Assembly: GCF_003399625.1 (NCBI RefSeq)
Contig: NZ_NBXA01000022.1
Coordinates: forward strand, 62,001-126,000
DNA length: 64,000 nt
DNA from: Subtercola boreus
GTDB taxonomy: Bacteria; Actinomycetota; Actinomycetes; Actinomycetales; Microbacteriaceae
Direction of reading: 5' to 3'
The notes beneath the pieces were generated by a model, which was given only the letters and a program-made list of their open reading frames with translations, had not been told where the DNA came from and made no database searches. Below, piece after piece: positions 53,516 through 62,135 of this stretch (its first letter is position 1; each line of letters starts with the position of its first letter). A program made the position numbers and the translations under genes.

Positions 53516-53974
53516 TCACAGGGCCCTCGGCTCGTGCAACACCGGGAAGTTCACCGATTGGGCGATGAAACAGAGCCCGCTGGCCTCGCCGTGCAGGCTG
53601 TTCGCAAGCTCCGCCTGCGCGGGGTCGGCGAGGGTGACCACCGGATGAAGCGTTGCCGACGTGAAGTGGCCGCCCTGTCCTTCCTGCACCATCGTCCCCG
53701 TCGCGGCGTCTTCGTAGCCGGTCACGACCACTCCGTGCGTCACCGCCACGTGCAGGTACGACAGCATGTGGCACTCGGCCAGGGCCGCGAGCAGCAGTTC
53801 CTCGGGGTTCCAGCGGTCGCGGTCGCCGTGGAACGTGCGGTCGGCCGACGACGGCAACTCCACCTTCCCGGCTGCGCGGATCACGCCCGCCCGGGAGTAG
53901 TCGCGGTAGCCGCTCGTACCGGTTCCGCGATTGCCCAGCCATTCGACATTCACTGTGTAGCGATGCTCAGTCAC
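53516..53974 (-). CDS. OsmC-family peroxidase-like protein
   Basis: This 152-residue protein is of the OsmC/Ohr fold, which reduces organic hydroperoxides with a Cys pair. The first Cys is in LLLAALAECHMLSYLHVAV, the second in ASGLCFIAQSVNFPV. The N-terminal RYTVNVEWLGNRGTGTSGYRDYSR matches the actinobacterial OsmC subgroup. The start is GTG 53974, 6 nt after a TAGGGT box, so a leaderless transcript is likely. Divergent from gabT across a perfect palindrome; upstream of the DHA2 gene, with which it may be co-transcribed. Confidence 0.88.
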   Translation of the reverse strand: MTEHRYTVNVEWLGNRGTGTSGYRDYSRAGVIRAAGKVELPSSADRTFHGDRDRWNPEELLLAALAECHMLSYLHVAVTHGVVVTGYEDAATGTMVQEGQGGHFTSATLHPVVTLADPAQAELANSLHGEASGLCFIAQSVNFPVLHEPRAL

Positions 53975-53980
53975 TGCTCA

Positions 53981-54019
53981 ACCCTATGCCTGCGCCGAAC
54001 GCGTTCGGCCCGGTATTCT
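53981..54019. promoter_or_regulatory. Divergent osmC/gabT promoters with a 16-bp palindrome
   Basis: On the minus strand TAGGGT (53986-53981) ends 6 nt before the OsmC GTG. On the + strand TATTCT (54014-54019) ends 8 nt before the gabT ATG. Between them is the perfect palindrome GCCGAACGCGTTCGGC (53994-54009), in the spacer of the gabT promoter and behind the OsmC one. It is well placed to be an operator for both. Confidence 0.6.
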
Positions 54020-54027
54020 TGACGACT

Positions 54028-55401
54028 ATGACTGACACTCTCGGCACCTCTGCGTTCACCATCCCCCAGGAGCGGAAGATCGTCACCGCGATCCCCGGCC
54101 CCGCCTCGAACGCCCTGCACGAGCGACGCCTCGCTGTGGTGCCGGTGGGTGTGTCATCCGTGCTCCCCGTGTACATCGCCCGCGCGAACGGCGCGATCCT
54201 GGTGGATGTCGACGGCAACCAGTTCATCGACCTCGGCGCCGGCATCGGCGTCACCACGGTCGGCCACACGCAGGGCGGCGTCGTCGCGGCAGCGACGGAA
54301 CAGCTGAACGATGTCACCCACACGCTCTTCACCGTCACGCCCTACGAGGAGTACGTGCGGGTCGCCGAGCTCCTGGCCGAGCACACACCCGGCGACTTCC
54401 CGAAGAAGACCATGCTCGCGAACTCGGGCGCCGAAGCCGTCGAGAACGCGGTCAAGATCGCCCGCAAGTACACCCGTCGTGTCGGCGTCGCCGTGCTCGA
54501 GCACGCCTACCACGGCCGCACCAACCTCACCATGGCGATGAACTTCAAGGCCGCGCCCTACTCCACCGGATTCGGACCCTTCGCCGGCGACGTCTACCGC
54601 GCCCCGAACTCCTACCCCTACCACGACGGCCTCACCGGCGCCGAGGCCGCGGCCCGCACGATCTCCTACCTCGAGAAGACGGTCGGCGCCTACGATCTCG
54701 CCTGCCTCGTCGTCGAACCGATCCAGGGCGAGGGCGGCTTCGTGCTGCCCGCCGAGGGGTTCCTGCCGGCGCTCCAGCAGTGGTGCACCGACAACGGCAT
54801 CGTATTCGTCGCGGACGAGATCCAGAGCGGCATGGCCCGCACCGGCAAGTACTTCGCGAGCGAGCACTTCGGCCTCACCCCCGACCTCATCACCTCGGCC
54901 AAGGGCATCGCGGGCGGGCTCCCGCTCGCTGCCGTCACCGGTCGAGCCGAGATCATGGATGCCGCCCTGCCGGGCGGTCTCGGCGGAACCTTCGGCGGCA
55001 ACCCCGTCGCCGCCGCCGCGGCGGTCGCGGTCTTCGGCGAGATCGAGCGCCTCGGCCTGCTCGCGGAGGCTACCCGCGTCGAGCAGACCCTCTCTCACGG
55101 GCTGTTGGAGCTGCAAAAGAAGTACGACATCATCGGTGACGTGCGAGGCGTCGGCGCGATGATCGCGATCGAGCTCGTGCAGCCCGGCACCGGTGCCACC
55201 ACGAAGGAGCCGAACGGCGCTGCGATCACGGCCCTCGCTGCCTACGCCGCCGCGCACGGCGTGCTCATCCTCACCGCCGGCACCTACGGCAACGTGCTCC
55301 GCTTCCTCCCCAGCCTGACGATCAGCGACGCCCTGCTCGAAGACGCCCTCAGCGTGCTCGACGACGGCTTCGCCGCGCTGGCCGCCGGAGAGCTGGCGTG
55401 A
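54028..55401 (+). CDS. gabT: 4-aminobutyrate aminotransferase
   Basis: GabT moves the amino group of 4-aminobutyrate to 2-oxoglutarate, giving succinate semialdehyde. The 457-residue class III PLP enzyme has TMLANSGAEAVENAVKIAR, AYHGRTNLTMAMNFKA, VEPIQGEGGFVLP, FVADEIQSGMARTGKYFA and the PLP Lys in LITSAKGIAGGLPLAAVTG. The ATG at 54028 is chosen by the family start and the TATTCT box 8 nt before it; a longer frame from 53986 crosses the promoter. It may use the 4-aminobutyrate formed from putrescine taken up by the potDABC system nearby. The asparaginase gene overlaps its stop. Confidence 0.92.
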   Translation: MTDTLGTSAFTIPQERKIVTAIPGPASNALHERRLAVVPVGVSSVLPVYIARANGAILVDVDGNQFIDLGAGIGVTTVGHTQGGVVAAATEQLNDVTHTLFTVTPYEEYVRVAELLAEHTPGDFPKKTMLANSGAEAVENAVKIARKYTRRVGVAVLEHAYHGRTNLTMAMNFKAAPYSTGFGPFAGDVYRAPNSYPYHDGLTGAEAAARTISYLEKTVGAYDLACLVVEPIQGEGGFVLPAEGFLPALQQWCTDNGIVFVADEIQSGMARTGKYFASEHFGLTPDLITSAKGIAGGLPLAAVTGRAEIMDAALPGGLGGTFGGNPVAAAAAVAVFGEIERLGLLAEATRVEQTLSHGLLELQKKYDIIGDVRGVGAMIAIELVQPGTGATTKEPNGAAITALAAYAAAHGVLILTAGTYGNVLRFLPSLTISDALLEDALSVLDDGFAALAAGELA

Positions 55402-56726
55402 GCGGAGCCGCGGGCGTCCCCGCAGCCAGCAGCTCGTCCGCTGCGGGGACGTTCGCGGCATCCGACGCCGTCGAGCTCGCGGTCGTCGAGCGGAGCGGCT
55501 TCGTCGAGTCGCGCCACGTCGGTTCGGCCGTCGTGCTGTCGCCCGGCGGTGACGTGCTCAGCACTCTCGGAGATCCGTCGGCCCCGATCATCCCGCGCTC
55601 CTGCCTGAAGCCGTTCCAGGCGCTGGCGGTGCTCCGCGCGCTGCACGGATCGGGTGTCTCACTGGATGCCGTGCAGACCGTGCTCGCGACAGCCAGCCAC
55701 GCAGGCACCCCTGAACATGTGGCGGTCGTGCAGAGCATCCTCGACCTCGCCGGTCTGGCTCCGGATGCCCTCCAGTGCCCGCACGACTGGCCCGGTTCCT
55801 CGGCCGCGCGTGATGGTCTCGTGCGCTCCGGTCTCGACCGGTCGCCGCTCTACATGAACTGCTCGGGCAAGCACGCTGCCATGCTGCTGGCCTGCGTGGT
55901 GAACGACTGGCCCCTCGACACGTATCTCGAGCCCTCGCACCCGCTGCAGCAGCGCATCCTCTCGACCATCGAGGAGCTGACGGGCGAGGCAGTTGCGGCC
56001 TCCGCCGTCGACGGCTGTGGCGCCCCCGTCTACGCCGTGTCGCTCGTGGGGCTGGCACGCGGCATCGGGCGCATCACCTCCGCGCTCCCCCTGGCGCCGC
56101 TGCTCAGCCCGGTCGATGCGGCCGACACTCCGGTCGACGTCTTCGTGTCGGCTGCGTCGGGGCGCGCTCCATCCGGCGACGGCGACGGCGTCGATGTCGA
56201 TGTCGATGTCGCGAGCGACATCACACCCGCCCTCGGGCTCGATCGTCTCGTCTCGGCAGAAGCGGCCACGCTCAGCGCCTCCGTGCTCGCGAACGGCTGG
56301 GCGATCGATGGCCCCGGCCGCGCGAACACCCTGTGCATCGACGAGCTCGCGGTCTTCTCGAAGCTCGGCGCCGAGGGTGTGATGGTGATGTCGACCACCG
56401 CAGCCTCGCCCGCCCCCCGCGCTGCCGCGGCGTCAGGCCGTTCCGAGCCACACGCCACCGGCGACGCTGGCGCACCCACCCCTGCCCACGGCACCGCTGG
56501 TGCACCTGCCGCTGCCCCCGGCACCGCGGGCACCGCCGTTGCGCTCAAGATGCTCGACGGAAACCTCCGCGCCGCCACTCTCGTCGGCCTCACCCTCCTC
56601 GTGCGCGCCGGCGCTCTCACCGAGGCCTCCGTCGACGCTCTCCTCCCCCGCCTCGACCTCACCGTCTACGGCGGCACCGCCCCCGTCGGCGCCATCCGCC
56701 TCGCCCCCGCCCTCAGCACCCCCTGA
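55398..56726 (+). CDS. Asparaginase II-family protein
   Basis: The 442-residue protein matches the PF06089 (L-asparaginase II, Rhizobium-type) family: PIIPRSCLKPFQALAVL, LATASHAGTPEHV, YMNCSGKHAAMLLACV and VDGCGAPVYAVSLVGLARG. It would release ammonia from asparagine in the cytoplasm. Two low-complexity inserts interrupt the C-terminal half: GDGDGVDVDVDVAS and a 50-residue Ala/Pro/Gly stretch, so it is longer than the family's usual 330-350 residues. The start is GTG 55398, overlapping the gabT stop (GTGA); the two form a nitrogen-scavenging operon. It is followed by palindromic copy 3. Confidence 0.85.
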   Translation: MSGAAGVPAASSSSAAGTFAASDAVELAVVERSGFVESRHVGSAVVLSPGGDVLSTLGDPSAPIIPRSCLKPFQALAVLRALHGSGVSLDAVQTVLATASHAGTPEHVAVVQSILDLAGLAPDALQCPHDWPGSSAARDGLVRSGLDRSPLYMNCSGKHAAMLLACVVNDWPLDTYLEPSHPLQQRILSTIEELTGEAVAASAVDGCGAPVYAVSLVGLARGIGRITSALPLAPLLSPVDAADTPVDVFVSAASGRAPSGDGDGVDVDVDVASDITPALGLDRLVSAEAATLSASVLANGWAIDGPGRANTLCIDELAVFSKLGAEGVMVMSTTAASPAPRAAAASGRSEPHATGDAGAPTPAHGTAGAPAAAPGTAGTAVALKMLDGNLRAATLVGLTLLVRAGALTEASVDALLPRLDLTVYGGTAPVGAIRLAPALSTP

Positions 56727-56735
56727 CCACCGATC

Positions 56736-56799
56736 CATTCGAGTGGGCAGTTTCGGCCCCACATCGGTGCGTTGAGGGCCCAAACTGCCCACTCGAATG
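56736..56799. repeat. Palindromic element, copy 3
   Basis: CATTCGAGTGGGCAGTTT (56736-56753) and AAACTGCCCACTCGAATG (56782-56799) are perfect 18-bp arms. They continue inward, after one mismatch, by GGCCC/GGGCC. The loop is 16 nt. It lies between the convergent asparaginase and potC genes and shares arm sequence, loop length and context with copy 2. Confidence 0.8.
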
Positions 56800-56837
56800 T
56801 GGTGGCTGCGTGGAGAGGGCGGCGGGGCGGCGCGCGG

Positions 56838-57854
56838 TCAGCCGCGGAGGCGGGCGAGGCGCGCAGCGCGCGCGGCGCGCGTGACCTGCGCGACCACCAC
56901 GATCACGATCGCCAGGATGAACACGGCCGACGCCACCACGTTCGCCTCCGCCGGGATGCCTCGCGCAGCGGCGATGTAGATGAACTTCGGGAACGTGTCG
57001 ACGGCGCCGGAGTTGAAGTTCGTGATGATGAAGTCGTCGAAACTCAGCGCGAACGACAGCAGCGCGGCCGCCGCGATCCCGGGCAGCAGCAGCGGGAAGG
57101 TGATCCGCCAGAACACGGCCACGGCCGATCCGTAGAGGTCGCGCCCGGCCTCCTCGAGCGCCGGGTCGAGCGACGCCACCCGTGCCTTCACCGTCACCAC
57201 CACGAAGCTGATGCAGAACATCGTGTGCGCGATGATGATCGTCACGAGCCCTTTGTTGACCCCGAGCGACAGGAACTGCGCCGCAAGCCCCGCCCCGAGC
57301 ACCACTTCGGGCGTCGCCATCGGCAGGAACAGCAGCAGTGAGATCGCCGACCGCGCCCGGAACCGGTAACGCACCAGCGCGATCGCGATCGCGGTACCGA
57401 GGGCAGTCGCCAACACCGTCGCGACCACGCCGACCAGGATGCTGTTGGCGAATGCCTCGCAGACGCCCTGCGCCGCGCAGACATTCGTCCACTTGTCGAG
57501 GGTGAAGCCCTGCCACGCGATGTTCAGCTTTCCCGAATTGTTGAACGAGAACACGAAGGTGTACGCGATCGGGATCAGCAGGAAGAGAAGCGCGAGCGCC
57601 GTGTAGACCGGCAGCCCGAGCCCGCGGAACCGGATGCCGCGGCGGCGCCCCGGCGCACCCGCACCGCCCACGGGCGCTTCGAGTTCCCGCGCACTACCAC
57701 CGGGCGTCGCGGTCGCCTTCGCCAACGTCGATGCCCCCGCCGCTGCATCCGCCGACAGCGACCAGATTCGCGGCGCGCCGCTGTCCGCTCCAGCCACCCC
57801 CCGCGCCCGAGGCTTCGTCCACGACGGCCCGCCCGACACCGATTCCGCACTCAT
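56838..57854 (-). CDS. potC: Spermidine/putrescine ABC permease PotC
   Basis: This 338-residue permease has a variable, Ala/Gly-rich 80-residue N-terminal extension. Six helices follow, beginning PVYTALALLFLLIPIAYTFVFSF. The EAA loop is EEAGRDLYGSAVAVFWRITFP and SFDDFIITNFNSG is typical of PotC. It pairs with PotB to form the channel. Its ATG overlaps the potB stop (ATGA). It is the last gene of potD - potA - potB - potC and ends near palindromic copy 3, which may terminate it. Confidence 0.9.
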   Translation of the reverse strand: MSAESVSGGPSWTKPRARGVAGADSGAPRIWSLSADAAAGASTLAKATATPGGSARELEAPVGGAGAPGRRRGIRFRGLGLPVYTALALLFLLIPIAYTFVFSFNNSGKLNIAWQGFTLDKWTNVCAAQGVCEAFANSILVGVVATVLATALGTAIAIALVRYRFRARSAISLLLFLPMATPEVVLGAGLAAQFLSLGVNKGLVTIIIAHTMFCISFVVVTVKARVASLDPALEEAGRDLYGSAVAVFWRITFPLLLPGIAAAALLSFALSFDDFIITNFNSGAVDTFPKFIYIAAARGIPAEANVVASAVFILAIVIVVVAQVTRAARAARLARLRG

Positions 57855-58765
57855 ATCAGGTCCTCCGTTCCGGCCCGCCGCACATAGAAGCCCACGATGA
57901 TGAGAATGACCGCCATCAGCACGATCGACAGCGCCGCGGCCACCGGATAGTTCTGCGTCACGAGAAAGTTCGACTCGATCGCATTTCCCACCATCGACGT
58001 CTGCGCCGACCCGAGGAAGTCTCCTGACGCATTGATGTAGTCGCCGGCGGCCGGGATGAACGTCAGCAGTGTTCCCGACACGATCCCGGGCAGCGACAGC
58101 GGCACCGTGATCTTCCGGAAGGTGGTGAACGGCGAGGCGTAGAGATCGTTCCCCGCCTCGATGTAGCGCACATCCAACCGTTCGAGCGTCGCATAGAGCG
58201 GCAGCGTCATGAACGGGATGAAGTTGTACGTCAACCCGAAGATCACAGCGAACGGCGTGCCCGTGATGTGCCCGTCCGACGGGAAGATCGAGAGCGCCTT
58301 CAGCCCCACGACGATCGGCCCCTCGTCGCTCATGATCTGCTTCCAGGCGAGCGTCCGCAGCAGGAAACTGATGAAGAACGGCGCGATCACGAGCGTCAGC
58401 AGCAGGCTCTGCACGAGTGGGAACCCCCGCACCTTCACCCCGATGAAGTACGCGAGAGGGTAGCTGATCACCAGCGCGAGCAGCGTCGCCAGCAGCGCGT
58501 ACCCGAACGCCCGAAGGATGAGCGGCAGGTACTGCACCACACTGTCGGTGTAGTTCGACCACTGGAATCCGGCACTGTACTGCCCGATGTCCCCGTTGAT
58601 CACCGGTTGCTGGAACGACGTGAACACCAGCGAGATCAGCGGCGTGATGAAGAACAGGAGCAGGTACAGGATGCCCGGCAGCAGCAGAACGAGGGCGATC
58701 CAGCTTCGGCGGCGAACGGCCGGTTCTGCCGCAGCCGGTGCAGACGCGAACGCCGAGAACGCCAT
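57851..58765 (-). CDS. potB: Spermidine/putrescine ABC permease PotB
   Basis: This 304-residue permease has six membrane helices and the EAA loop IEAGNDLYASPFTTFRKITVP. The segments FFISFLLRTLAWKQIM and IPAAGDYINASGDFLGS are conserved in polyamine permeases of the PotB type. It lies 3 nt after the potA stop and overlaps potC by 4 bp, so all are translated together in the inner membrane complex. Confidence 0.92.
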   Translation of the reverse strand: MAFSAFASAPAAAEPAVRRRSWIALVLLLPGILYLLLFFITPLISLVFTSFQQPVINGDIGQYSAGFQWSNYTDSVVQYLPLILRAFGYALLATLLALVISYPLAYFIGVKVRGFPLVQSLLLTLVIAPFFISFLLRTLAWKQIMSDEGPIVVGLKALSIFPSDGHITGTPFAVIFGLTYNFIPFMTLPLYATLERLDVRYIEAGNDLYASPFTTFRKITVPLSLPGIVSGTLLTFIPAAGDYINASGDFLGSAQTSMVGNAIESNFLVTQNYPVAAALSIVLMAVILIIVGFYVRRAGTEDLI

Positions 58766-58768
58766 GCC

Positions 58769-59971
58769 TCAGGCCTTCACCGTCGTCAGAGCGGAGGTGG
58801 CGACGTCGCCATCGGCACCCGCGGCCGACGCGGCATCCGCTACACCCGCAGCCGCTTCGGCGGGCGAGTCCTCGAGCCCGAAGCCGTGCTCGACGTTCCA
58901 GCTCACCCACACCTCCGCGCCGACGTGCACCACAGGCCCGAACACCATGTTCTGGGCGAAGACGATCACGTCGCCGATCCCCGGCACGGCGATCGTGTAC
59001 TGCGTGCTCACTCCGCTGAACGACACGTCGATGACGCGCCCCGGCCCGAGCACGTTGACGCCGGATGACGGTGCAGCAGGAGGAGCCGTCAGCAGCAGAA
59101 GCTTCTCCGGCCGAACACCCACGGTGACCGTCCCCGAGCGGCGCGGGGCGCGGGCGGAAGGGATGACCAGCTGCTGCCCGGCGATGGCGACAGTGAGAGC
59201 ATTCGGAGTCGACGAGACGACCTCGCCGGTGAACAGGTTCGACTGCCCGAGGAAGTTCGCGACGAACGCCGTGCGCGGCAGCTCGTAGAGCTCCTCGGGC
59301 GCGCCCATCTGCTCGATCTCGCCCCGGTTCATCACCGCGATCGTGTCGGCCATGGTCATGGCCTCTTCCTGGTCGTGGGTGACGTGCAGGAACGTCAACC
59401 CCACCTCGGTCTGGATGTCCTTCAGCTCGAGCTGCATCTGCCGGCGGAGCTTCAGGTCGAGCGCACCGAGCGGCTCATCGAGCAGCAGCAGGGCCGGACG
59501 GTTGACCACGGCACGGGCGAGAGCCACACGCTGCTGCTGCCCACCCGAGAGCTGCGCCGGCCGGCGCGCGGCGAGGTGATCGAGTTCGACCAGTCGGAGC
59601 GCCTCGTGCGCCTTCTCGAGCGGGGAGGCGATCCCCCGCCGACGGAGCCCGAACGCGACATTCTCGAGCACACTCATGTGCGGGAACAGCGCGTACGACT
59701 GGAACACCGTGTTCACCGGCCGCTGGAACGGCTTCGTCGACGTCACATCCTTGCCGCCGATGACGATGCGCCCGGCCGTGGGCTCCTCGAGCCCCGCCAC
59801 CAGCCGGAGCGTGGTCGTCTTGCCGCAGCCCGAGGGGCCGAGCAGGGCGAAGAACGACCCCGCGGGGATGAACAGATCCAGTGACCGGATCGCGGTGAAG
59901 CCCGGAAACGTCTTGGTGATGCCGACGAGTTCGAGGTCGGCGCCCTTCTCGGCGAAAGTCCCGGCGGCCAT
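58769..59971 (-). CDS. potA: Spermidine/putrescine ABC ATPase PotA
   Basis: The 400-residue ATPase has Walker A GPSGCGKTT, Q-loop VFQSYALFPHMSV, signature LSGGQQQRVALARA, Walker B LLLLDEPLGALD and the switch His in LHVTHDQEEAM. A TOBE-type regulatory domain follows (VTVGVRPEKLLLL, WVSWNVEHGFGL), then a short Ala-rich tail. It drives import through PotBC. Its ATG shares one base with the potD stop (TGATG). Confidence 0.94.
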   Translation of the reverse strand: MAAGTFAEKGADLELVGITKTFPGFTAIRSLDLFIPAGSFFALLGPSGCGKTTTLRLVAGLEEPTAGRIVIGGKDVTSTKPFQRPVNTVFQSYALFPHMSVLENVAFGLRRRGIASPLEKAHEALRLVELDHLAARRPAQLSGGQQQRVALARAVVNRPALLLLDEPLGALDLKLRRQMQLELKDIQTEVGLTFLHVTHDQEEAMTMADTIAVMNRGEIEQMGAPEELYELPRTAFVANFLGQSNLFTGEVVSSTPNALTVAIAGQQLVIPSARAPRRSGTVTVGVRPEKLLLLTAPPAAPSSGVNVLGPGRVIDVSFSGVSTQYTIAVPGIGDVIVFAQNMVFGPVVHVGAEVWVSWNVEHGFGLEDSPAEAAAGVADAASAAGADGDVATSALTTVKA

Positions 59972-61203
59972 CAGCTGCCCAACAGCACTTTCTGGAACTG
60001 CGCACCGAAGTCGTTCTCCTCCTGCGCGGAAAGCGTGCGGAAGACGTGCACGCTCGACAGGGTGTCGGCGTCCGGGAAGATCAACTGGTTCGTCGCGAGC
60101 TCGGGGTCGATGGCATCCATCGCCTCCTTCGCTCCGTCGACCGGGCTGATGTAGTTCACCCAGGCGGCCAGCGTCGCCGCGACCTCGGGCTCGTAGTAGT
60201 AGTTCATGATCGACTCGGCATTCGCCTTGTGGGCCGACCCCATCGGAACCACGAAGGTGTCGTTCCAGAGCGTTCCGCCCGAATCCGGGATAGCGAACTG
60301 CCACTTGTCGCCGGCCGTCGCGTTCAGCGAGGTGATGTCGCCCGACCAGCAGATCGCGGCGTAGGTGTCTTCGCTCTGCAGGTCGTTCAGGTACTGGTTG
60401 CCCTTGATGTTGCGGATCTGGCCCTCGGAGACCTGCTTGGTGAAGACGTCCATAGCGTTCGTGAACTTGTCGTCGGCCCAATCGCCCGTGATGTCGGTGC
60501 CCTGGTTGAGCATGATCAGGCCGATCGTGTCGCGCATCTCGCTGAGCACACCCACGCGACCCTTGAGATCGGCGCTCCACAGGTCGTCGATCGACTTCAG
60601 GCCGTTCGGCACCTTCTCCTTGTTCCAGCAGATCCCGGCGAAGCCGCCCTGCCACGGCACGCTCTTCGCTCGCCCCGGGTCGAAGTCGGGGTTCGCGAAC
60701 GACGCGTTCATGTTCGCGAGGTTCGGCATGTTGGCATGGTCGAGATCCTGGATGTAGCCCAGGCGCACGAGGCGAGAGACCATCCAGTCGGTGAGGCACA
60801 CTGTGTCGGCGCCGATGTCCTGGCCGAGGGCGAGCTGGTCCTTGACCTTCGCGTAGTACGTGTTGTTGTCGTCGACCGCGACGTTGTAGGTCACGTCGAG
60901 GCCGCTCTGGCTGCGGAAGGCGTCGAGCGTGGGGTTGGCCCCTGCGTCGTCTTCGTCCATGTAGCCGGGCCAGTTGTCCCAGATCAGCGTCTTCTGCGTG
61001 GCAGAGAGATCGGCGGCCGGCGTCAGGGCCTTCTGGGTGGCTGTGACGGGTGCGCACGCTGCGAGGGCGAGCGCGCCTGCGCCGAGCCCCATCGCGCCGA
61101 GGAAGCCCCGGCGGGTGAGGTTCAGCTGGCGCGCACGCTGCATCGCCTGCGAGTGGCGGATGGCCTGGATGAGCATCGGGTCCTGCGGGCGTTCAAGCGG
61201 CAT
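59971..61203 (-). CDS. potD: Polyamine-binding lipoprotein PotD
   Basis: This 410-residue extracytoplasmic binding protein has a long N-terminus with a twin-arginine-like LTRRGFLGAMGLGAGALALAA in front of a lipobox Cys, so it may be exported folded and lipid-anchored. The mature part shows LIWDNWPGYMDEDD, DTVCLTDWMVSRLVRLG, VPWQGGFAGICWN and TYAAICWSGD, the usual PotD/PotF pattern. ATG 61203 has GAGGGAG upstream. It is the first gene of potDABC. Direct TCACGAAA repeats lie about 90-110 bp before the start. The ligand (putrescine or spermidine) cannot be told from sequence. Confidence 0.92.
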   Translation of the reverse strand: MPLERPQDPMLIQAIRHSQAMQRARQLNLTRRGFLGAMGLGAGALALAACAPVTATQKALTPAADLSATQKTLIWDNWPGYMDEDDAGANPTLDAFRSQSGLDVTYNVAVDDNNTYYAKVKDQLALGQDIGADTVCLTDWMVSRLVRLGYIQDLDHANMPNLANMNASFANPDFDPGRAKSVPWQGGFAGICWNKEKVPNGLKSIDDLWSADLKGRVGVLSEMRDTIGLIMLNQGTDITGDWADDKFTNAMDVFTKQVSEGQIRNIKGNQYLNDLQSEDTYAAICWSGDITSLNATAGDKWQFAIPDSGGTLWNDTFVVPMGSAHKANAESIMNYYYEPEVAATLAAWVNYISPVDGAKEAMDAIDPELATNQLIFPDADTLSSVHVFRTLSAQEENDFGAQFQKVLLGS

Positions 61204-61287
61204 CGGTTCTGCACTCCCTCAAAATCGGTGATCCCGATACTGGCACAGCACCGTCATGCCATGGGGGAAAAGTGACGGAAACCGCCA

Positions 61288-61311
61288 TCACGAAACACAA
61301 TCTTCACGAAA
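61288..61311. repeat. Direct repeats upstream of potD
   Basis: TCACGAAA occurs at 61288-61295 and 61304-61311, spaced 16 bp, in the 152-bp gap between potD and the PP2C gene. The position suits an activator or repressor site for the pot operon. Confidence 0.4.
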
Positions 61312-61355
61312 TCCGTTCCGGAATCGCGAGATCACACGCGGGAAGTTCTGTGCGC

Positions 61356-62135
61356 TCAGCGGCTCACGTCGATGACCAGCACGGTCACGTTGTCGCGTCC
61401 GCCGTTCGCGAGTGCGGCATCCACCAGCCCGGCCGCCGCCACGTCGGGCGTCGACGACTGCTCGAGGAAGTGCGCGATACCGTGGTCGGTCAGCTCCTTC
61501 GTGAGCCCGTCGCTGCAGACCAGGATGCGCTGTCCGTCCAGCACGTCGAGCAGCGAATAGTCGGGCACCGGCTTCTCGTGGAACCCGACCGCCCTGGTGA
61601 TGATGTTGCTGTCGGGGTGGGTCTCGGCCTGTTCGGCAGTGATGAGCCCGGCATCCACCAGCTCCTGCACGACGGAGTGGTCGACGGTCACGCGCTCGAG
61701 CGCACCCTCCAGGTACTGGTAGACACGGGAGTCGCCGATGTTGAACACGGCCCAGCGGGGCAGGTCGTCGACGAGGGTGAGGGCGACCCCGGTGACGGTG
61801 GTTCCCGTACCGAGCACGTTCGCATCGCCCACAACGTCGATGTCGGCAAGCGCGAGGCTCAGCGCCCCGTCGATGATGTCTGCGCTCGTGAAACTCTCCC
61901 CCTGCACCTCGCTCAGCCTCGTGACGACGGCCGCGCTGGCGATGTCGCCCGCCTCGTGCCCGCCCATGCCATCCGCGACTGCGAAGATGGGCGGCACCGC
62001 AGCAACGCTGTCCTCGTTGACTTTCCGCTTCTTGCCGACGTCGGTCAGCGCGCACCACGAGACGGTGAAGTCGGTGTCGCCTGCCAGGGGCCCGGTGACG
62101 CGGATGCGCCCTGTACTGTCGCCGATCTGCGTCAC
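61356..62135 (-). CDS. PP2C-type serine/threonine protein phosphatase
   Basis: This 259-residue metal-dependent phosphatase has KKRKVNEDSVAAV (first metal Asp/Glu), PIFAVADGMGGHEAGDIAS, VFNIGDSRVYQYLEG, ILVCSDGLTKELTD and RDNVTVLVIDV, the complete PP2C set. It has no membrane segment and would dephosphorylate targets of Ser/Thr kinases in the cytoplasm. No kinase gene is in the window. The start is GTG 62135; several longer antisense-like frames upstream are rejected. It lies between pot and the lrp gene but shares no obvious function with them. Confidence 0.92.
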   Translation of the reverse strand: MTQIGDSTGRIRVTGPLAGDTDFTVSWCALTDVGKKRKVNEDSVAAVPPIFAVADGMGGHEAGDIASAAVVTRLSEVQGESFTSADIIDGALSLALADIDVVGDANVLGTGTTVTGVALTLVDDLPRWAVFNIGDSRVYQYLEGALERVTVDHSVVQELVDAGLITAEQAETHPDSNIITRAVGFHEKPVPDYSLLDVLDGQRILVCSDGLTKELTDHGIAHFLEQSSTPDVAAAGLVDAALANGGRDNVTVLVIDVSR

